Source: Rhynchospora pubera (lineage: Eukaryota; Streptophyta; Magnoliopsida; Poales; Cyperaceae). Taken from it: a stretch of 64,000 nt of DNA. Shown here piece after piece: positions 23,478 through 35,252 of this stretch. The translations under genes were made by a program, and so were the position numbers. The DNA lies in the NCBI GenBank assembly GCA_028095005.1, contig CM051460.1, positions 162,931,461-162,995,460 on the forward strand, read 5' to 3'. The notes beneath the pieces were generated by a model. It had not been told where the DNA came from, made no database searches, and saw only the letters and a list, made by a program, of their open reading frames with translations. Each line of letters begins with the position of its first letter. Positions within the stretch are counted from its first letter, which is position 1.

Positions 23478-23587
23478 ATGCCTCGGGATTTGTCTCGGTC
23501 GCCTTCTTACAAGACGAAGCGATCTCCTTCTCCTAGATACAGCAGTAGAAGTAGGAGAGATAGAAGTCGATCTCCTTATTCGCATAG
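23478..23587 (+). pseudogene. First exon of an ARGLU1-like arginine/serine-rich protein, isolated
   Basis: An ATG at 23478 opens MPRDLSRSPSYKTKRSPSP followed by RYSSRSRRDRSRSPYSHR, ending at a GTGATT donor. The SR-rich start resembles the N-terminus of plant homologues of ARGLU1 (arginine and glutamate-rich protein 1), a nuclear splicing and transcription cofactor. The following Arg/Glu-rich coiled-coil exons are not found downstream; instead there is repeat DNA and then unrelated minus-strand fragments. It is read as a truncated copy. A short SR-rich peptide is compatible with other SR proteins, so the family call is moderate. Confidence 0.55.
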
Positions 23588-23612
23588 GTGATTCGCTATT
23601 ATCACCTCAGAA

Positions 23613-24194
23613 TCTAATTCTGACTTTTTTCCCCCAAATTTTATAAACATTTGTTGTGCATAGTTACAGTAGAATGATTTTGCTGAGATTGATAAAATAA
23701 ATGATTGATAAAACCCCTTCACTGGTACCAACTGAGATCGTACCAGTGTACCTATGTTATCTACTTCTCAGTATATGCAATTTAATACACATGGTTCCGT
23801 ACCATATCAGTTCCCTAAAACAGTAAAGAGCTTTTACTTGTACCAATTTACCATATAATTTTTTTTGTTTTATCTTTATGAGATTAAGAAAAAAAACTTA
23901 ATTCAATGGGTTTTAGGATCAGATATACAAAATATAAGTTCAGAAAGTCAACTGATGTAAAATAATTTCTCATAGAAGTTTCAGGTGAGGTGGTTTGTGT
24001 AATTATGAAAGTTATCATGGCAAACTATAAATAAGCAGCTTCTGGTATAACGCATCTAAAGGAACCCCTTTTCATATCATAGGATTTTTATAACAACAGA
24101 TGGCATAGTACACAAGCTACACCAACAATGGTCTAATTCTGACTTTTTTTCCCCCAAATTTTATAAATATTTGTTGTGCATAGTTACAGTAGAA
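23613..24194 (+). repeat. 62-bp direct repeats flanking about 457 bp
   Basis: TCTAATTCTGAC, a T/C run, CCCCCAAATTTTATAAA and TTGTTGTGCATAGTTACAGT appear at 23613-23674 and again at 24132-24194. The DNA between carries CACTGGTAC...GTACCAGTG inverted words (about 23721-23750), and a second CACTGGTACC...GGTACCAGTG pair lies at about 24409-24434. The duplication may come from an insertion or from unequal exchange. Confidence 0.8.
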
Positions 24195-24650
24195 GGATGG
24201 CATGAAAGTCAACTGAGACTCATACAGGAGTAAGAAGAGAAAAAAAGCAAGATGGCAGCCACGTTTTACATAGCTGTTGTATTCAGAATCATGGGTGATA
24301 ATTTTTTGGTTGCAATATTGTGTGGATATTGGTATGTTGGGTTCTGGGATTCTCAAATTGTGTTTTTTAACTGTTCTAGATAGTAAATAGAGGGGTTAGA
24401 TAGCACTGGCACACTGGTACCGGGTTGGTACCAGTGCGAGAATATTGGTTATTGTTGTTTTGTTGTATCTCGTTACTTCTGTTAAATACAAGTGGTGGGC
24501 CTTTCGAGCCCACTTATTTAAAGAAAAAATGGGTGTTAATTTTTCGTGTCTCAAATGGGTGTTCTAGATAGTAAATTGAGTGCTTTGTTTATCATTTTCT
24601 GAATCATATACAATATTATCTCAAATGGATTACTTGATAGTTAATTGCTA
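24195..24650. other. Non-coding spacer with a GGTACC palindrome
   Basis: No exon is supported. The only notable element is CACTGGTACC, five bases, GGTACCAGTG at about 24409-24434, a 10-bp perfect stem. Confidence 0.4.
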
Positions 24651-25480
24651 CTAGTAATACAACTCATTCTTATATGTACTACGATGGTGATTGCAACCTA
24701 GAAAAGGAACAACTACCATGTTGTACCGATTAAGCTTATATGTACTATCAAAAATAACTAGGTCACCGAAGTAAGCATAATCAACAACAGACTGTCCATC
24801 CGCCCAAAAAAGCCGATTTAGACACCCATCCTTTGTGTCATATTTGAGAAAAAAATCTGGGTCAGATTCTTCCCTCTCCTTGAAATACCTTAAAACTGAA
24901 TCCGCATCATCTGCGAGCATCGTGGATTGCTCATGCCCCAAGGTATAGTTGTACAAGTTTTTCTCTTGGTAACCACGATTCTCATAGCCTCCACTGCATA
25001 GTGCGGCATACTCTAGTATTTGACAATTTCGGATGCCCGAAGCTTTCATAGATGATATCTCGCACTTTTGTGATTCATTAATGGAACAATGGGACCGAAG
25101 AAAAAGGGTGCAATCCGGAGCAGTCAAATCATGATTGTGGTCATTAATGAAATTCTGCACCCACCACCTCCTAGTTTTCGGGTCAAGTTTAATGCATAAC
25201 TTGACCGGGCAGTCACAACGACTGATCGGCGTGGCTGGTCTTTTTCGGTCTGGCATTTCCAAATACTTCTTCTCTCTCAAGCCTTGTCTGCTACAACAGA
25301 TTTGACGAAACTTGATGGTGTTCTGTAATCTGTCTTTCTTAGTGCTACTCCTCCTCACGCTAAATCCTTCTCTCTTCGCATATTCATTGAAAAAATGAAA
25401 AGCTTCATTTTCACTTGCGAAAGTCATGTTGACGATGCGGTCATACTCCCTTAGCGATGCCACATCGAAATACTCATCCT
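24651..25480 (-). pseudogene. FAR1-related (FRS) / MULE-type protein fragment: FAR1 DNA-binding domain and start of transposase
   Basis: Read leftward from a likely acceptor at about 25480, the frame starts EDEYFDVASLREYDRIVNMT. It holds a FAR1 DNA-binding domain: FASENEAFHFFNEYAKREGF, Cys residues in RQICCSRQG, CDCPVKLCIKL, and the WWVQNFINDHNHDL zinc-binding end. It then enters the MULE transposase region (GCLNRLFWADGQSVVDYAYF, GDLVIFDSTYKLN), where the first catalytic Asp (FDSTYK) is present. It breaks off just after VVVPFLGCNHH, so the remaining transposase core, the SWIM finger and two of the three DDE acids are missing. FRS proteins (FHY3/FAR1 family) are transcription factors domesticated from MULEs; the fragment could come from either source. 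No in-frame ATG is seen at the beginning. Confidence 0.85.
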
Positions 25481-26094
25481 CCAGAAAAAAAATTGTGCAA
25501 AAAATTGGTTTAATACTTTAAATTACAAGAGCAGAGATGATAATATACCACTGAAGCACATTACAGATGATACCACGTAATATATACCAATGCTTTATTA
25601 TAATGTATGTACTTAGTTATGACATATTATTTGCAATTGCTGACTTTAATATAAAATGTTGTTGTTGGGATTGCTGTCAATAATAAACAGTATATATACT
25701 TAAATGCAGATGCATCCTCCTCTGGGTTGGTCTGACATAATAGCTTACCTCGATTTACCAGTACTACTAGTTGTTTCACAGTATGTCTCTATGGAGACGA
25801 TGAAACCTCCTCAGGTTTGATTTTTCTTGTCACTTTCCTTTTTTATTTGTATTTTTTGTTGAAACAATACTAGTATTTGGGACTGTTCCTATTTTTAAAA
25901 ACTAATTGGGCATCATTCTGAGCATCCAGGTAAGTTTAAGCTTCAATTTACAATTGTTTATCTGATTTTGCATTATTTAATCCTACGCCATGTAAAGATT
26001 CTCTACAAGGACATAGAACTGTCAATTCAAATAGGAATATTCAAATGCAAAGAAAATTCATCAATATATAAGAGGAAAGAAGCAGAATATCTAC
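25481..26094. other. Intron-like or intergenic DNA
   Basis: AT-rich, with no exon supported. It separates the FAR1 exon from the acidic exon and could be an intron if the two belong together. Confidence 0.4.
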
Positions 26095-26795
26095 ATTGAG
26101 ATTCCCTTCCACAGTTGCCTCTATTTGGTCTGTAGTCTCCATTGAATCAACAGCTGCCGACTCAGCTGCTAGTTCCTCCTGAACCTCTTCCACTTGTTCG
26201 TTGGCTTCTTCTTCCTGAATCATAATTGAAAATTATAATTAATTAAGCAAATTCCATATGCCATTATACAACACCAAATTTCATATGAATCTAGTTTAAT
26301 TAATTCATGATGTTATGGAAACTGAAAACCATCTATCTATTTAAAATAGTACCCATGATCCTGACTTGTGTTCTACAAAAATCAAACTGTCAATTTATCA
26401 TAACAAGGAGCAATGGAGTAAATGTAAAATGAAGCATTGCATCTTGTACCAGCCACTTGTTATCAAAGTATAAAATGTAACCTATTCTAAACCATAAAAT
26501 CTCATAGACTATATGCTTAATTTGGATTCAGGGAAGCTAATATAACCTACTTACCTTTTCATGCTGTTCCATTTGCGGCTTTTGTTGCTCTGCTTCTTGG
26601 ACAGTCCTGATCCTTGTAACTGCATTTACTTTTGCTTTGTTCAATTCCTATAATGTAAACATCTATATATCAACATAAACTCGTTTTTTGTCCAAAACTA
26701 CAAAAAGACGAGTCCAAACCTTTTCTAAAATTGCAATCTGTTCAGTTTTCATTTTGAGCAATACTCTTGCATCCTCCAGCTCCCTCATACTTCTC
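26095..26795 (-). pseudogene. Three coiled-coil / acidic exons, family not recognised
   Basis: Three minus-strand exons with GT-AG borders and matching phase: 26795-26720, 26647-26555, 26214-26095. Together they read RSMRELEDARVLLKMKTEQI, AILEKELNKAKVNAVTRIRT, VQEAEQQKPQMEQHEK, then EEEANEQVEEVQEELAAES and VDSMETTDQIEATVEGNLN. Heptad-like leucines and the charge pattern suggest a coiled coil followed by an acidic tail. In the phase needed to join the BED exon upstream (27332-27084) the frame hits a stop, so they do not form one protein with it. They could be the N-terminal part of the FRS-like protein to the left, since FRS proteins often begin with an acidic region. I do not recognise the family. 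Confidence 0.45.
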
Positions 26796-27083
26796 CTAAA
26801 CAAAGTCACAAGGGGATTACAATTTTCAAATGATTTCAGCAATGAGCCAATGAGTATTACACCTTTGCTCTAAACCAGTGAGTAATCACCCACCACTTTT
26901 TAATTAAAGACAGAAAAGCCCCTCTTGCAAAGCATCCATACCAGCTTATTCAAATTGACTAATGTACTGACTAATTTTAGAAATTTATGTTAAGATGAAG
27001 AGATGGACACACAAGCAATAGCTGCTAAAGCCCCACCTACCTTTTACTTTCGAGATTTACATGAATTTTAGGAAATATCTAAC

Positions 27084-27332
27084 CTTCTCTGATCCTATGA
27101 AAGGAGTTTGGCTTGTGTCTCCTTGAATTTTTTTGCATGTTTCAATGTGTCATTTCAGATGTGACGTTCCCATTTTCGACGTGGCACATAAGCTTCTACT
27201 GCAATACTTACAAGTAGCTCTCTTGCCATCTGGTAATGAATCGAAATGATTCCAGACTTCAGATGTCTGCCTTCGTCTCTTTTTTGATATGCTTCCAGAG
27301 CTCGGTGGATTGTGATCCTCTATGGTAGACAT
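27084..27332 (-). pseudogene. BED zinc-finger exon of a hAT-type (RICESLEEPER-like) transposase, nonsense-mutated
   Basis: An ATG at 27332, just after a plausible acceptor (TTTATAG), opens MSTIEDHNPPSSGSISKKRR followed by the BED finger SEVWNHFDSLPDGKRATCKY, CSRSLCATSKMGTSHLK and HIETCKKI. The finger ligands C-x2-C ... H-x4-5-C/H are visible. The Arg codon normally between HLK and HIETC is TGA (27150-27152), consistent with a CGA-to-TGA transition. The exon ends at a GTTAGA donor. No hAT catalytic domain follows. Such proteins are hAT transposases or their domesticated relatives; this copy is broken. Confidence 0.8.
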
Positions 27333-29600
27333 CACGATGAACAGAGCTATAAATTGAAGACAAAATAGTATAAGGACATGTATGACATCACAATGATTTG
27401 AGTAATTGAGAAAGACCTGGACCAACATAAGATGACTGCTTTTATTAAAAAAGCAAAAAAAATTACATACGCAATTACTGATACATCAGCACCTGAATTA
27501 TGTTAGCATCATACCAAGTATTTCTGAGCAATAACTAAGAATAGAGAACAATTAATATTATCTGGTTCATTCAAATATTCAATCAAATTACTAAATAACA
27601 TTTTGAACATACGATACCTAAGCAAAAAACAACTTGATACTCGATATGTAAATTGCCTGATGTACCCTTATAATGATTCTTCTTCCAACAGCTGTTAATT
27701 TGAAATCATACCAACCACTAAGCAAAAAGCATACTAGCTACAAGCTTATAAATTATTTAGATTATGAAGGTATCATATCACATTTATCTCTACACGTAAT
27801 CTTCAATTCACAAAACACAAATCAAAAGGACATACATAAAAAGAAACTAATTCAACAGAAATTGTCATGAAGTACCACACAATCTAATATGCAAGTCTAC
27901 CAAATATCAATTACTGTTTGTGTTCCTCATACAACAAATATCAACTATAAGAAAATGATTATATAAAAAAGGAAATAACAGAAAGCTAAAGACATAAAAA
28001 TCAGTTATAGACTATAGTCTTTTGAAGGGGCACAATTTCATTATAATAAAATACCCAAATTGAGGGGGAAAAAAAGACAAATGCCCCATCTCAGTGATTG
28101 CATGCATTCTTTCTTCACGAGGCATGTCTAAGCCATTTAACTTTATCCTAGTGGAGAGTTGCAATTGGTCAGATGCGTAAAGGAGTTGGATTGGAGCAGC
28201 TAGCCAGTAAGCACTTAGTGCCAGCAAGAACTAGGAGCACTAATAGTGTATCTATTATGGTAAATTTAAAATTACACCAAGAAAATGACAACCGTTGTTT
28301 AAAATTCTGAGGCGGACAAAGTAATTGATTATTTATTTGCACTTGTCACTTGTCACTTGTCAGTAACAAACAGAGCTATTAACTTGAGATGCAAAACCTT
28401 GTCAGACAATTTACACAAATAAAGGCCCTGGCGTTGGAAGAGAAGACCTTATTTTGTAAATATATGATAATTATAGAAAATTTTCATGTTGGGTTAGGTT
28501 AATTTTATCATTTCTCTAATTCACGGAAGGTTGGCCAGTTCAAATTTTTCTGGTGTTGCCTGTCAATTACTATCAATTGATAATATAGAAATTTGCACGA
28601 AACAAATTGGAATGAGGGTGAACACTGATGAACATATGTTGAGGTGTAATTTACGCACCATTAGTGTGAAACTTTAGTCAACATGGCTACTTATAGCATA
28701 TGTTACACATGATATCTTCCCCCATTTCTGAAAAGAGAGAAAGGTACTTGCGCGTGAGTGCGTGACCTTTATAACTTGTAGGCTTCTAAATATCCTTGAT
28801 CTATCGATCTATTATTGGATTGAAGTCTTAGACCAGATATATTTCTGTGGGTTACACCTCAAGTTTGCTTTTATGCCCTTCATTTTAAGTTGTATGATGA
28901 TATTTGGTTTGTGATTGCCACAAGTTCACATAGTGTTGAAGCGTATTTTCTGGTGAAGGTTTGATGTTAGTACAATAGTATTCCCATGGCACAAAGCCAT
29001 TTACTAGAGAATAAATCATTGGTGAATTCCTTTTTGCCTATCCCCAATGAACATTACCAGAAGCCCTTTAAGAATTTAGGTGGAGACTCTCTATCCACTC
29101 ACTCATTAGCAAACACAAACCAGAAATTATTACACACATCAAACCAAATATTCAAAGTCCAGACTTCTAAAACATCACAGAAATTGATTAGAGCAATGGA
29201 GGTTCAGTAGCCTATTTGGGAACAACAATTGCAGAATCTCCGATCAAACCTCATCAATGAAATAGAAAATAAGAAAAAGAAAGTAGAAAAATCAATTAGA
29301 CACTACTTCGGTTCAGTGTTGAAAAAGCTCACCCGGAATCGGGGAAGAGGCGCGAGGGATCTGAGCTCCGGCGTTCGTGATGGGGAGGAGAGACTGGAGG
29401 CGATATTGATCGGTGATCCGAGGAGAAGGAAACACGGCGAGTAAATTGGTCTGATTTGTCGAAGAGAGGCGCCAATCGAATTTGTCGTCAGAGAAAACAA
29501 GTTGAGATAAGAAGAGAGACTGAACGGAGAAACCAAAGTAATAACGGAACTGTGCAATTCCAATAATACCCCTCACATTTAGAGCGGCTGTGATTACAGA
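27333..29600. other. Spacer with a possible minus-strand promoter/leader at its right end
   Basis: Mostly AT-rich with no recognised exon. A minus-strand stretch at about 28165-28085 (LQLSTRIKLNGLDMPREERM) has exon-like composition but no family I know. The GC-richer patch at 29330-29575, read on the minus strand, looks like a 5' leader exon ending in a GTGAGC donor. It could be the promoter of the BED-finger gene fragment, whose ATG exon lies 2 kb further along the same strand. Confidence 0.35.
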
Positions 29601-30867
29601 TTGTTTTATTCGGGTTTTATTCGGGCGTTAATCAGCCCTCATGCCAGCATTTCCCTTTTTCTTTTTCTTTGATGCATGAATAATAGAAAAAGATAATGAA
29701 AAGTAATTTTTTTATTTTGAAATCATACATATTATCAATTCTTTAATAAAGTTTAATTCTAAAACATAACTAACTACCAAAAACACGACGACAATCTTAA
29801 ATAAGCAAATACAAAATTCCAAAAGACAAAATACATAAAAATTGTTAAAACAACCCTAAAAAATTTGAAATTTGTAAAAAAATGCTCAAAAGCCTATGAA
29901 GAAAGAATCGGATTACGAATATGAGCCCACGATTTGACAAAAATGATTGATTTGTTTTGGACTTTGGACCACGAAGCTCCTATCAAAATTTCAGCTCGAT
30001 CCGATAACCGGATAAAAAATTATACCTCTTTTTTGTGAAGTGCGCGGGGAACCGCATTGCATCACTCTTTCTTTTCTCCTATTTGGAGAAATAATAAGAA
30101 CATACAAGTAAAACTAATTAAAAACATCGTAAATAGCATCTGATTTATATATTTAGTTATAAGATCAATGTTGTTTGCCTAGCTACCGTGAGAAGAGGGA
30201 AAAAAATGAAAAATCTCGGATTCATCCAATTAATGTTTAATTAAACCAACTAATACAATATATCCACTATCTGGTAGTTTTTGGAGATTACACACCTTAG
30301 AGATGTCAATATTGTTAAGAATTTGAACGACAACGCTGCGGAAGTTAAGTTTTAAGTTCGAAGAGGTACGATCCAAGTACAACTGCACACGAACCATACT
30401 TTTTAGATTTTCTCAGTACGAGGATCTCAGAACAAATCAATAACACAATTAGATACAAGAAAACATGAGATTTAACGATATTTAGCACAAACTTGATGCC
30501 TACATCATCCACACACACTCACACTCTTTTTCTATATTATCTATTTATGTCTGAGATACATTGTAGGAGAGAAAAAGGAGGAATTGAATAGGAAAAATTA
30601 TATGAGAGGTTATCAAACCTTTTTGGTAACTAAATCAATTAATTTTTTTTACCTTTAATCCCTAAATTTTCTTCTTTCCTGATACACGGTACTACGGTAG
30701 TTCCTCCGTACACAAGGAAACTTATTCCTTTGACGCATAGAAACAATCTTCAGGTCTTACCATCCAAAACCATATGAATATATGATACATCCAAAGATTA
30801 TTTCCTTTTTCTTCCAAATATCTTCAAATCATGCTAGATTTATTCCTTTTATGTTAGCGCTTCACAG
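29601..30867. other. AT-rich intergenic DNA
   Basis: No gene, RNA or clear transposon ends were recognised. Confidence 0.45.
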
Positions 30868-30877
30868 ATGTTCCAAG

Positions 30878-31846
30878 GGGAGGTGCTTTGGGCAGCAGAC
30901 TTTTTACTGCGAGCAACATATTTTTTTTCTAAAAAGACTAATCTGCCCTTCATCATTTCTCAGAACAACTTAGATACCCTATTGTCCATCCGAGATGATT
31001 CCCAGAAGCTCACAAACAGAAAGAAACATTAAAAAAAATATAATGGGCCAGTATATAGGAAAAAGATTTGAAGAACCATATTTTTATTTGTTTCTGGCCA
31101 TGGAAATTCAATAATTTCTTTTGTTTGTAGAAACAAAAATTTTAAATTAGAACTGTGAGAATTTTTGTTTCTCGACAAAAAAAAACCCTAAAAATTTATC
31201 ATTTCTAGCTACAGAAGTTCAGAATTTTCTTTTAGGCACATATATGCCAATTTTTCGTTTGGGGCCACAAAACATTTAACTGTTTTGCTTATAGCTAAAA
31301 ATATCTTTCAAACTTTCCACCCTATAGAGAAATTAAAAATTTTTATTTTAACCATGAACTTTCAGATTATTATTTCTTGTCATCAAACTTTTTTGCATTA
31401 CAAACCTTTATTTCTGAATATATCTTAATAGTCACAAAATAATTATTTAAATTGACAAAATTTCAGACTAATTGTTTATAGGATAATTGTAAACATTTAA
31501 TACAAAATTTCAGAATTTTAACTTTTAGCAACATAACGATTCTGAGTTTTTGTTTCAAGGTACATATTTAATCTCTAGTCAACAACAAACAATTACTTTT
31601 TTAAAGGCACAAAAATTAAAATTTTTGTTTGTAGCGATAAATTTCTTGCTTCAAAAGTTTAAATCGTCACACACCCTTAGACTATTTCTAGGAGCAACAA
31701 TAATTTCATCAAAATGACTTAACTGCCTTGCGTAAATGAAAGTGAGGAAGATCTAAGTTGTTCGAAGAAATGATAAAGAGCAGATTAGTCTTTTTAGAAA
31801 AAATATGTTGCTCGCAGCGAAAAGTCTGTTGCCCAAAGCACCTCCC
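30878..31846. mobile_element. Non-autonomous Mutator-like element (MULE), 969 bp, with 10-bp target duplication
   Basis: The left end starts GGGAGGTGCTTTGGGCAGCA (30878) and the right end is its near-perfect complement, ending GCACCTCCC at 31846. The inverted similarity extends about 100 bp (30878-30975 and about 31750-31846) through GCGAGCAACATATTTTTT and AAAAGACTAATCTGC, with a few mismatches. The element is flanked by a perfect 10-bp direct repeat, ATGTTCCAAG (30868-30877 and 31847-31856). Long TIRs and a 9-11 bp duplication identify the Mutator superfamily. The interior has no coding frame; it is AT-rich and full of loosely repeated words such as AAATTTTTGTTTCT. Confidence 0.9.
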
Positions 31847-31856
31847 ATGTTCCAAG

Positions 31857-32400
31857 GTACAATTTTCTGGAACATAACTCGTTTCATTTCATGTCATGCA
31901 TCTAATTCCAAGTTCAATCGTCTGTGGTATTATATTTCAACACTCTTCCTCAAGTTGACATGTACAACTTATCATAACAACTTAGATAGTTTTTTCACTG
32001 ACCTGTCACCTACGATCCATAACAATGGCACTTACCGCCGCTACACTAGCAACCATTAGCTTTTTAACAACAAACACTGGTTCCAACAATAGTGGTACAT
32101 ACCACCACACATAAATCCACATGTCGCACACACGACGATGACTCACATCACTACAACAATACACTCTGCATTCATCTGATATACATCGGATTCATCTTAT
32201 CCGGTTTGTGCCCATCTTGGCACGCCGTGCGCACTTAAGCCAAGAGAACTTTTTCTTTACAATCAAGCCACTTATCTCCATTCACATTCACACACAACAT
32301 AATCAATTCAAGCTCAAGAGAATTGATAAATAGTTTTCATACCTAGTATTTCAACCATTTATAGGTCTTAATTTCATGATTTCATGTGTTATTTCTAATG
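31857..32400. other. Non-coding DNA
   Basis: CA-rich and AT-rich sequence with no gene or repeat structure that I can support. Confidence 0.4.
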
Positions 32401-33900
32401 TTTAGCTGATAATTCAGGTTAGAAGCTAGGTACTGCCATGGTTCTTTCATTTTGTACAGGATATTCGTTATGTGGCTACTCGACACTGCTGTTTGTGCTG
32501 ATTTTAACTTGACCAACGACCCACATACCTCATCTGCGACCCACAGGGAGCTCAGCGGGTAGCAGATGGTGACTGGCGATGCAGAAGATTTCAGCGGGCC
32601 GCTGGAAGTTGGAAACCGACAGACAAAAATAGCACATCCAGATTTACCATCTCTTTCTAACCGCCATTTGTGCCAGATTTAGAGCCTCTATTTGCACGAC
32701 CTCCACCTTTAGAGAATCGACAATGATGACTATATAAGGGAGAAGCATCAATGCCAAAGGGGTTAGCAAATTAGAGAGATTTCTCAGCGAAAGGAGTACA
32801 GAGCTGCAGTCATCCAGCGGGTCGCCAGTCTCTCATGCGGGCCGCTGTCGAGTAGCAGAAGATAGAAGATAGAGATCAAGTTGCTTTTCTGTTGTAACTT
32901 AGTTTCTTTCTTATGTTTTCTTTTCTCTTTGATACTTGGATGTTTTGTATGATGTCTGATCGCGAGTAGATACCTTTTTAGGGGACATGGTAGTGAACCT
33001 TTAGTTTATGAATTGATGATACTATTTTGGTTTATTTTTTGTTGCATGTTGTGTTTTATGCCTTGATTTATTTGCTTTATCTGGTTGAATTCGAATTGCT
33101 TAGGTTAGCTTGCTTGTATCCGTCAAGTATAGGCCGTGCTTGATTGTTAGATAGTTAAGTCCAAATTATCCTAAGTTATTTGATATAAATTGTACCAACT
33201 TGAAGGTTTCTAATCGAGAGATTGAACCAAGACAGTTTAATGAAGGTTAAAGTCTTTTTCGAAAGCAAAAGCTCTAAGAATTCATAGGTTAGAAAGGTAT
33301 AAACCCGTAAAAACTAGACCACGAAACGAAATTTGAAATCTAGATCCTACTTGATGGTTTTGGAGTTAGTTGAATTGATAACCAGACCTAAAACGAGAGT
33401 TTGATCTGTAACACCTCAACCTAAACTCAAATCCATACACAAAGTAACTTCTAAATCGACTAATTAGTTGATTCAGCCTTGACACTAGCGGGCCGCTGAG
33501 TGAACCAGCGAGGTGGTCTATGCCCGCCAAGTAGCCAGCGACCAGCTAAGTTGTCAAGCGACCTAAGTTCAATCAGCGGGCCGCTACAAAAATCAGCGAG
33601 TCGCTGGAACTGGAGTAAACTGAAGATTTAACTTACCTTAAGCCCCTAATCTCCAATTAGCTGTTTAAACACCTTTTAATCTGCAACCTATTAATTTAGA
33701 ATTTACTTAATTGTAATTTAATTTAGCTGTTAATTCTGTGACAAACCAACTTTTCTTGTAAAACCATTAGTCTAGTAAATTAATTTGAGTTAAAACTTAA
33801 TTATTTCATCTCCGTTCTTGTAATTCGACCCCGAAATATTTTGACGATTGTCGTACGCTTGTGACTGAATTTAGATAGAATAAAGTATAATTCTAAAGCT
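32401..33900 (+). mobile_element. LTR-like region with paired AGCGGGCCGCT palindromes (borders unresolved)
   Basis: The palindrome AGCGGGCCGCT and its variants (AGCGGGTCGCC, AGCGAGTCGCT, TGCGGGCCGCT) occurs repeatedly in two clusters, about 32545-32860 and 33488-33612. Between them is a TATA-like box (GACTATATAAGGGAG, about 32729-32743) and T-rich sequence. At about 33828-33862 is CGACCCCGAAATATTTTGAC and CGTACGCTTGTGA, which resembles the 3' part of some plant LTRs. The design matches the solo LTR at 52213-53720, which has a different palindrome. No target duplication or coding sequence was found, so this is a probable old LTR-retrotransposon remnant. Confidence 0.4.
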
Positions 33901-34906
33901 AGAAAAAATATCCTCAAGAATATTTTCATTCATTAACCTTATACTAAGTAGAATACTCTTAATCTTTTTTCTATCGAATCACGTCTCCAATTCTCCTTCT
34001 AATGGCTTCAAGTACTTGGTTGACCCGCCATAGGGGCCGCGATCTTGAATGATACAAAGATTTTTCTTAATTTCACTCTTTCTGAAAGGTATTTGGTTAT
34101 ATATGCGATTCGAACCAACTCGCACATTTGGCCATTTTTTTTTTTACCAGAATAAGGCCGACTTGGTTTTTTTTTTTCTTTATCTGATTTGGACCACCTT
34201 CATACGTCACAATTACTCGTAGTTCCAATACCGTATACGCAAAAAAACACCAGATTGACAAAGGTGGTGTTTGACTTCGGATAATTAAAGTGATGGACAA
34301 GTATTAGTAACATGCCACGAAGCACCAAATCATTATGATTGGAAAAATGAATTTGGAAATATGCATCCATTGACTCGTGATGGTTCACAAAGCACCAAAA
34401 ATAATTCAGTTTCATAACTTTTGTCCTTAACGTGATGCACACCAGAAAATGGAAATAAAGCTTTTTTTTTTTCCGATAATGATTAAACTCAAAAAAAAAA
34501 AAAAAAAAACGCATGTATGATGGAAATATTAAATGTATTTCGGACCGTGCCACATCCTATTGGTTGATCGGTCATTACACCTTCAATTAAATGACGCAAA
34601 TCAAATACGTACGCAAATCAAATTCTTCGGTCAATATACCAAAATACTCATAGCCACTAAACAACAGTTTGTTCTCAACTTCCAAAACAAATACGCGTTA
34701 AATTGTTTTTTTAAATCCAACCAGGATCACCTTGTTAGACTCGACTTAAGAGTCTTTAATCTAACCCGACTTGTGAAGCATTAAAGTTCATCCATAGTCT
34801 CATTTACCTTTCTCAAACTGCACTTTACCACATCAAATTAATTATAAATAAATTTTATGATGCAGTAGATCGTTTACATCTACACGGACGAAAAGTCTGG
34901 TTATCT
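33901..34906. other. AT-rich non-coding DNA with homopolymer runs
   Basis: Two oligo-T tracts (about 34135 and 34169) and a 20-nt A run (about 34491) are the only notable features. They may be tails of short retroposons. Confidence 0.4.
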
Positions 34907-35002
34907 ATTGACTGAGGTAACTTTTTTTTTTTTTTTTGAAACAAGTGGGCTAAACACCCACCGCTTCCATTTAACAGAAGCAAATGTACATTGACTGAGG
35001 TA
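34907..35002 (-). mobile_element. Short retroposon 3' stub with poly(A) tail and 13-bp target duplication
   Basis: ATTGACTGAGGTA occurs at 34907-34919 and again at 34990-35002. Between them is a T run of about 17 nt and 50 bp of sequence, which on the minus strand is the end of an element followed by poly(A). The duplication length and tail are those of target-primed reverse transcription by an L1-type LINE or a SINE. The insert is too short to classify further. Confidence 0.8.
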
Positions 35003-35252
35003 CTTATGCCCGCAACTCGCTTCACATGCATTACAACATACTGAACTGTAGAGGATCTTGCATTCTGGCTGGCTCGATTCACTGCTCCAGGCCCACCCAA
35101 TTTCGAAGTCAATTAGCCATGCGTTCTAACTTCTAACGCCAGGCCGTGGTTTTAGTCGGAAAAAAAAAAAGAGTATTTTGACCAATTCCCGTATTTTAAT
35201 CAGCGTGCTGCAGGAACAGCAAAAAAAAAAAAAAAAGTGGATAAGGTTTATC

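Noticed and set aside
28012..28227. 71-codon minus-strand peptide with an exon-like MPREERMHAITEMG stretch
   Set aside because: Suggestive composition but no family recognised and no convincing splice pair; mentioned only in the spacer description.
30782..30973. Short open frame across the MULE left end
   Set aside because: It spans the target duplication and TIR and therefore cannot be a conserved gene.
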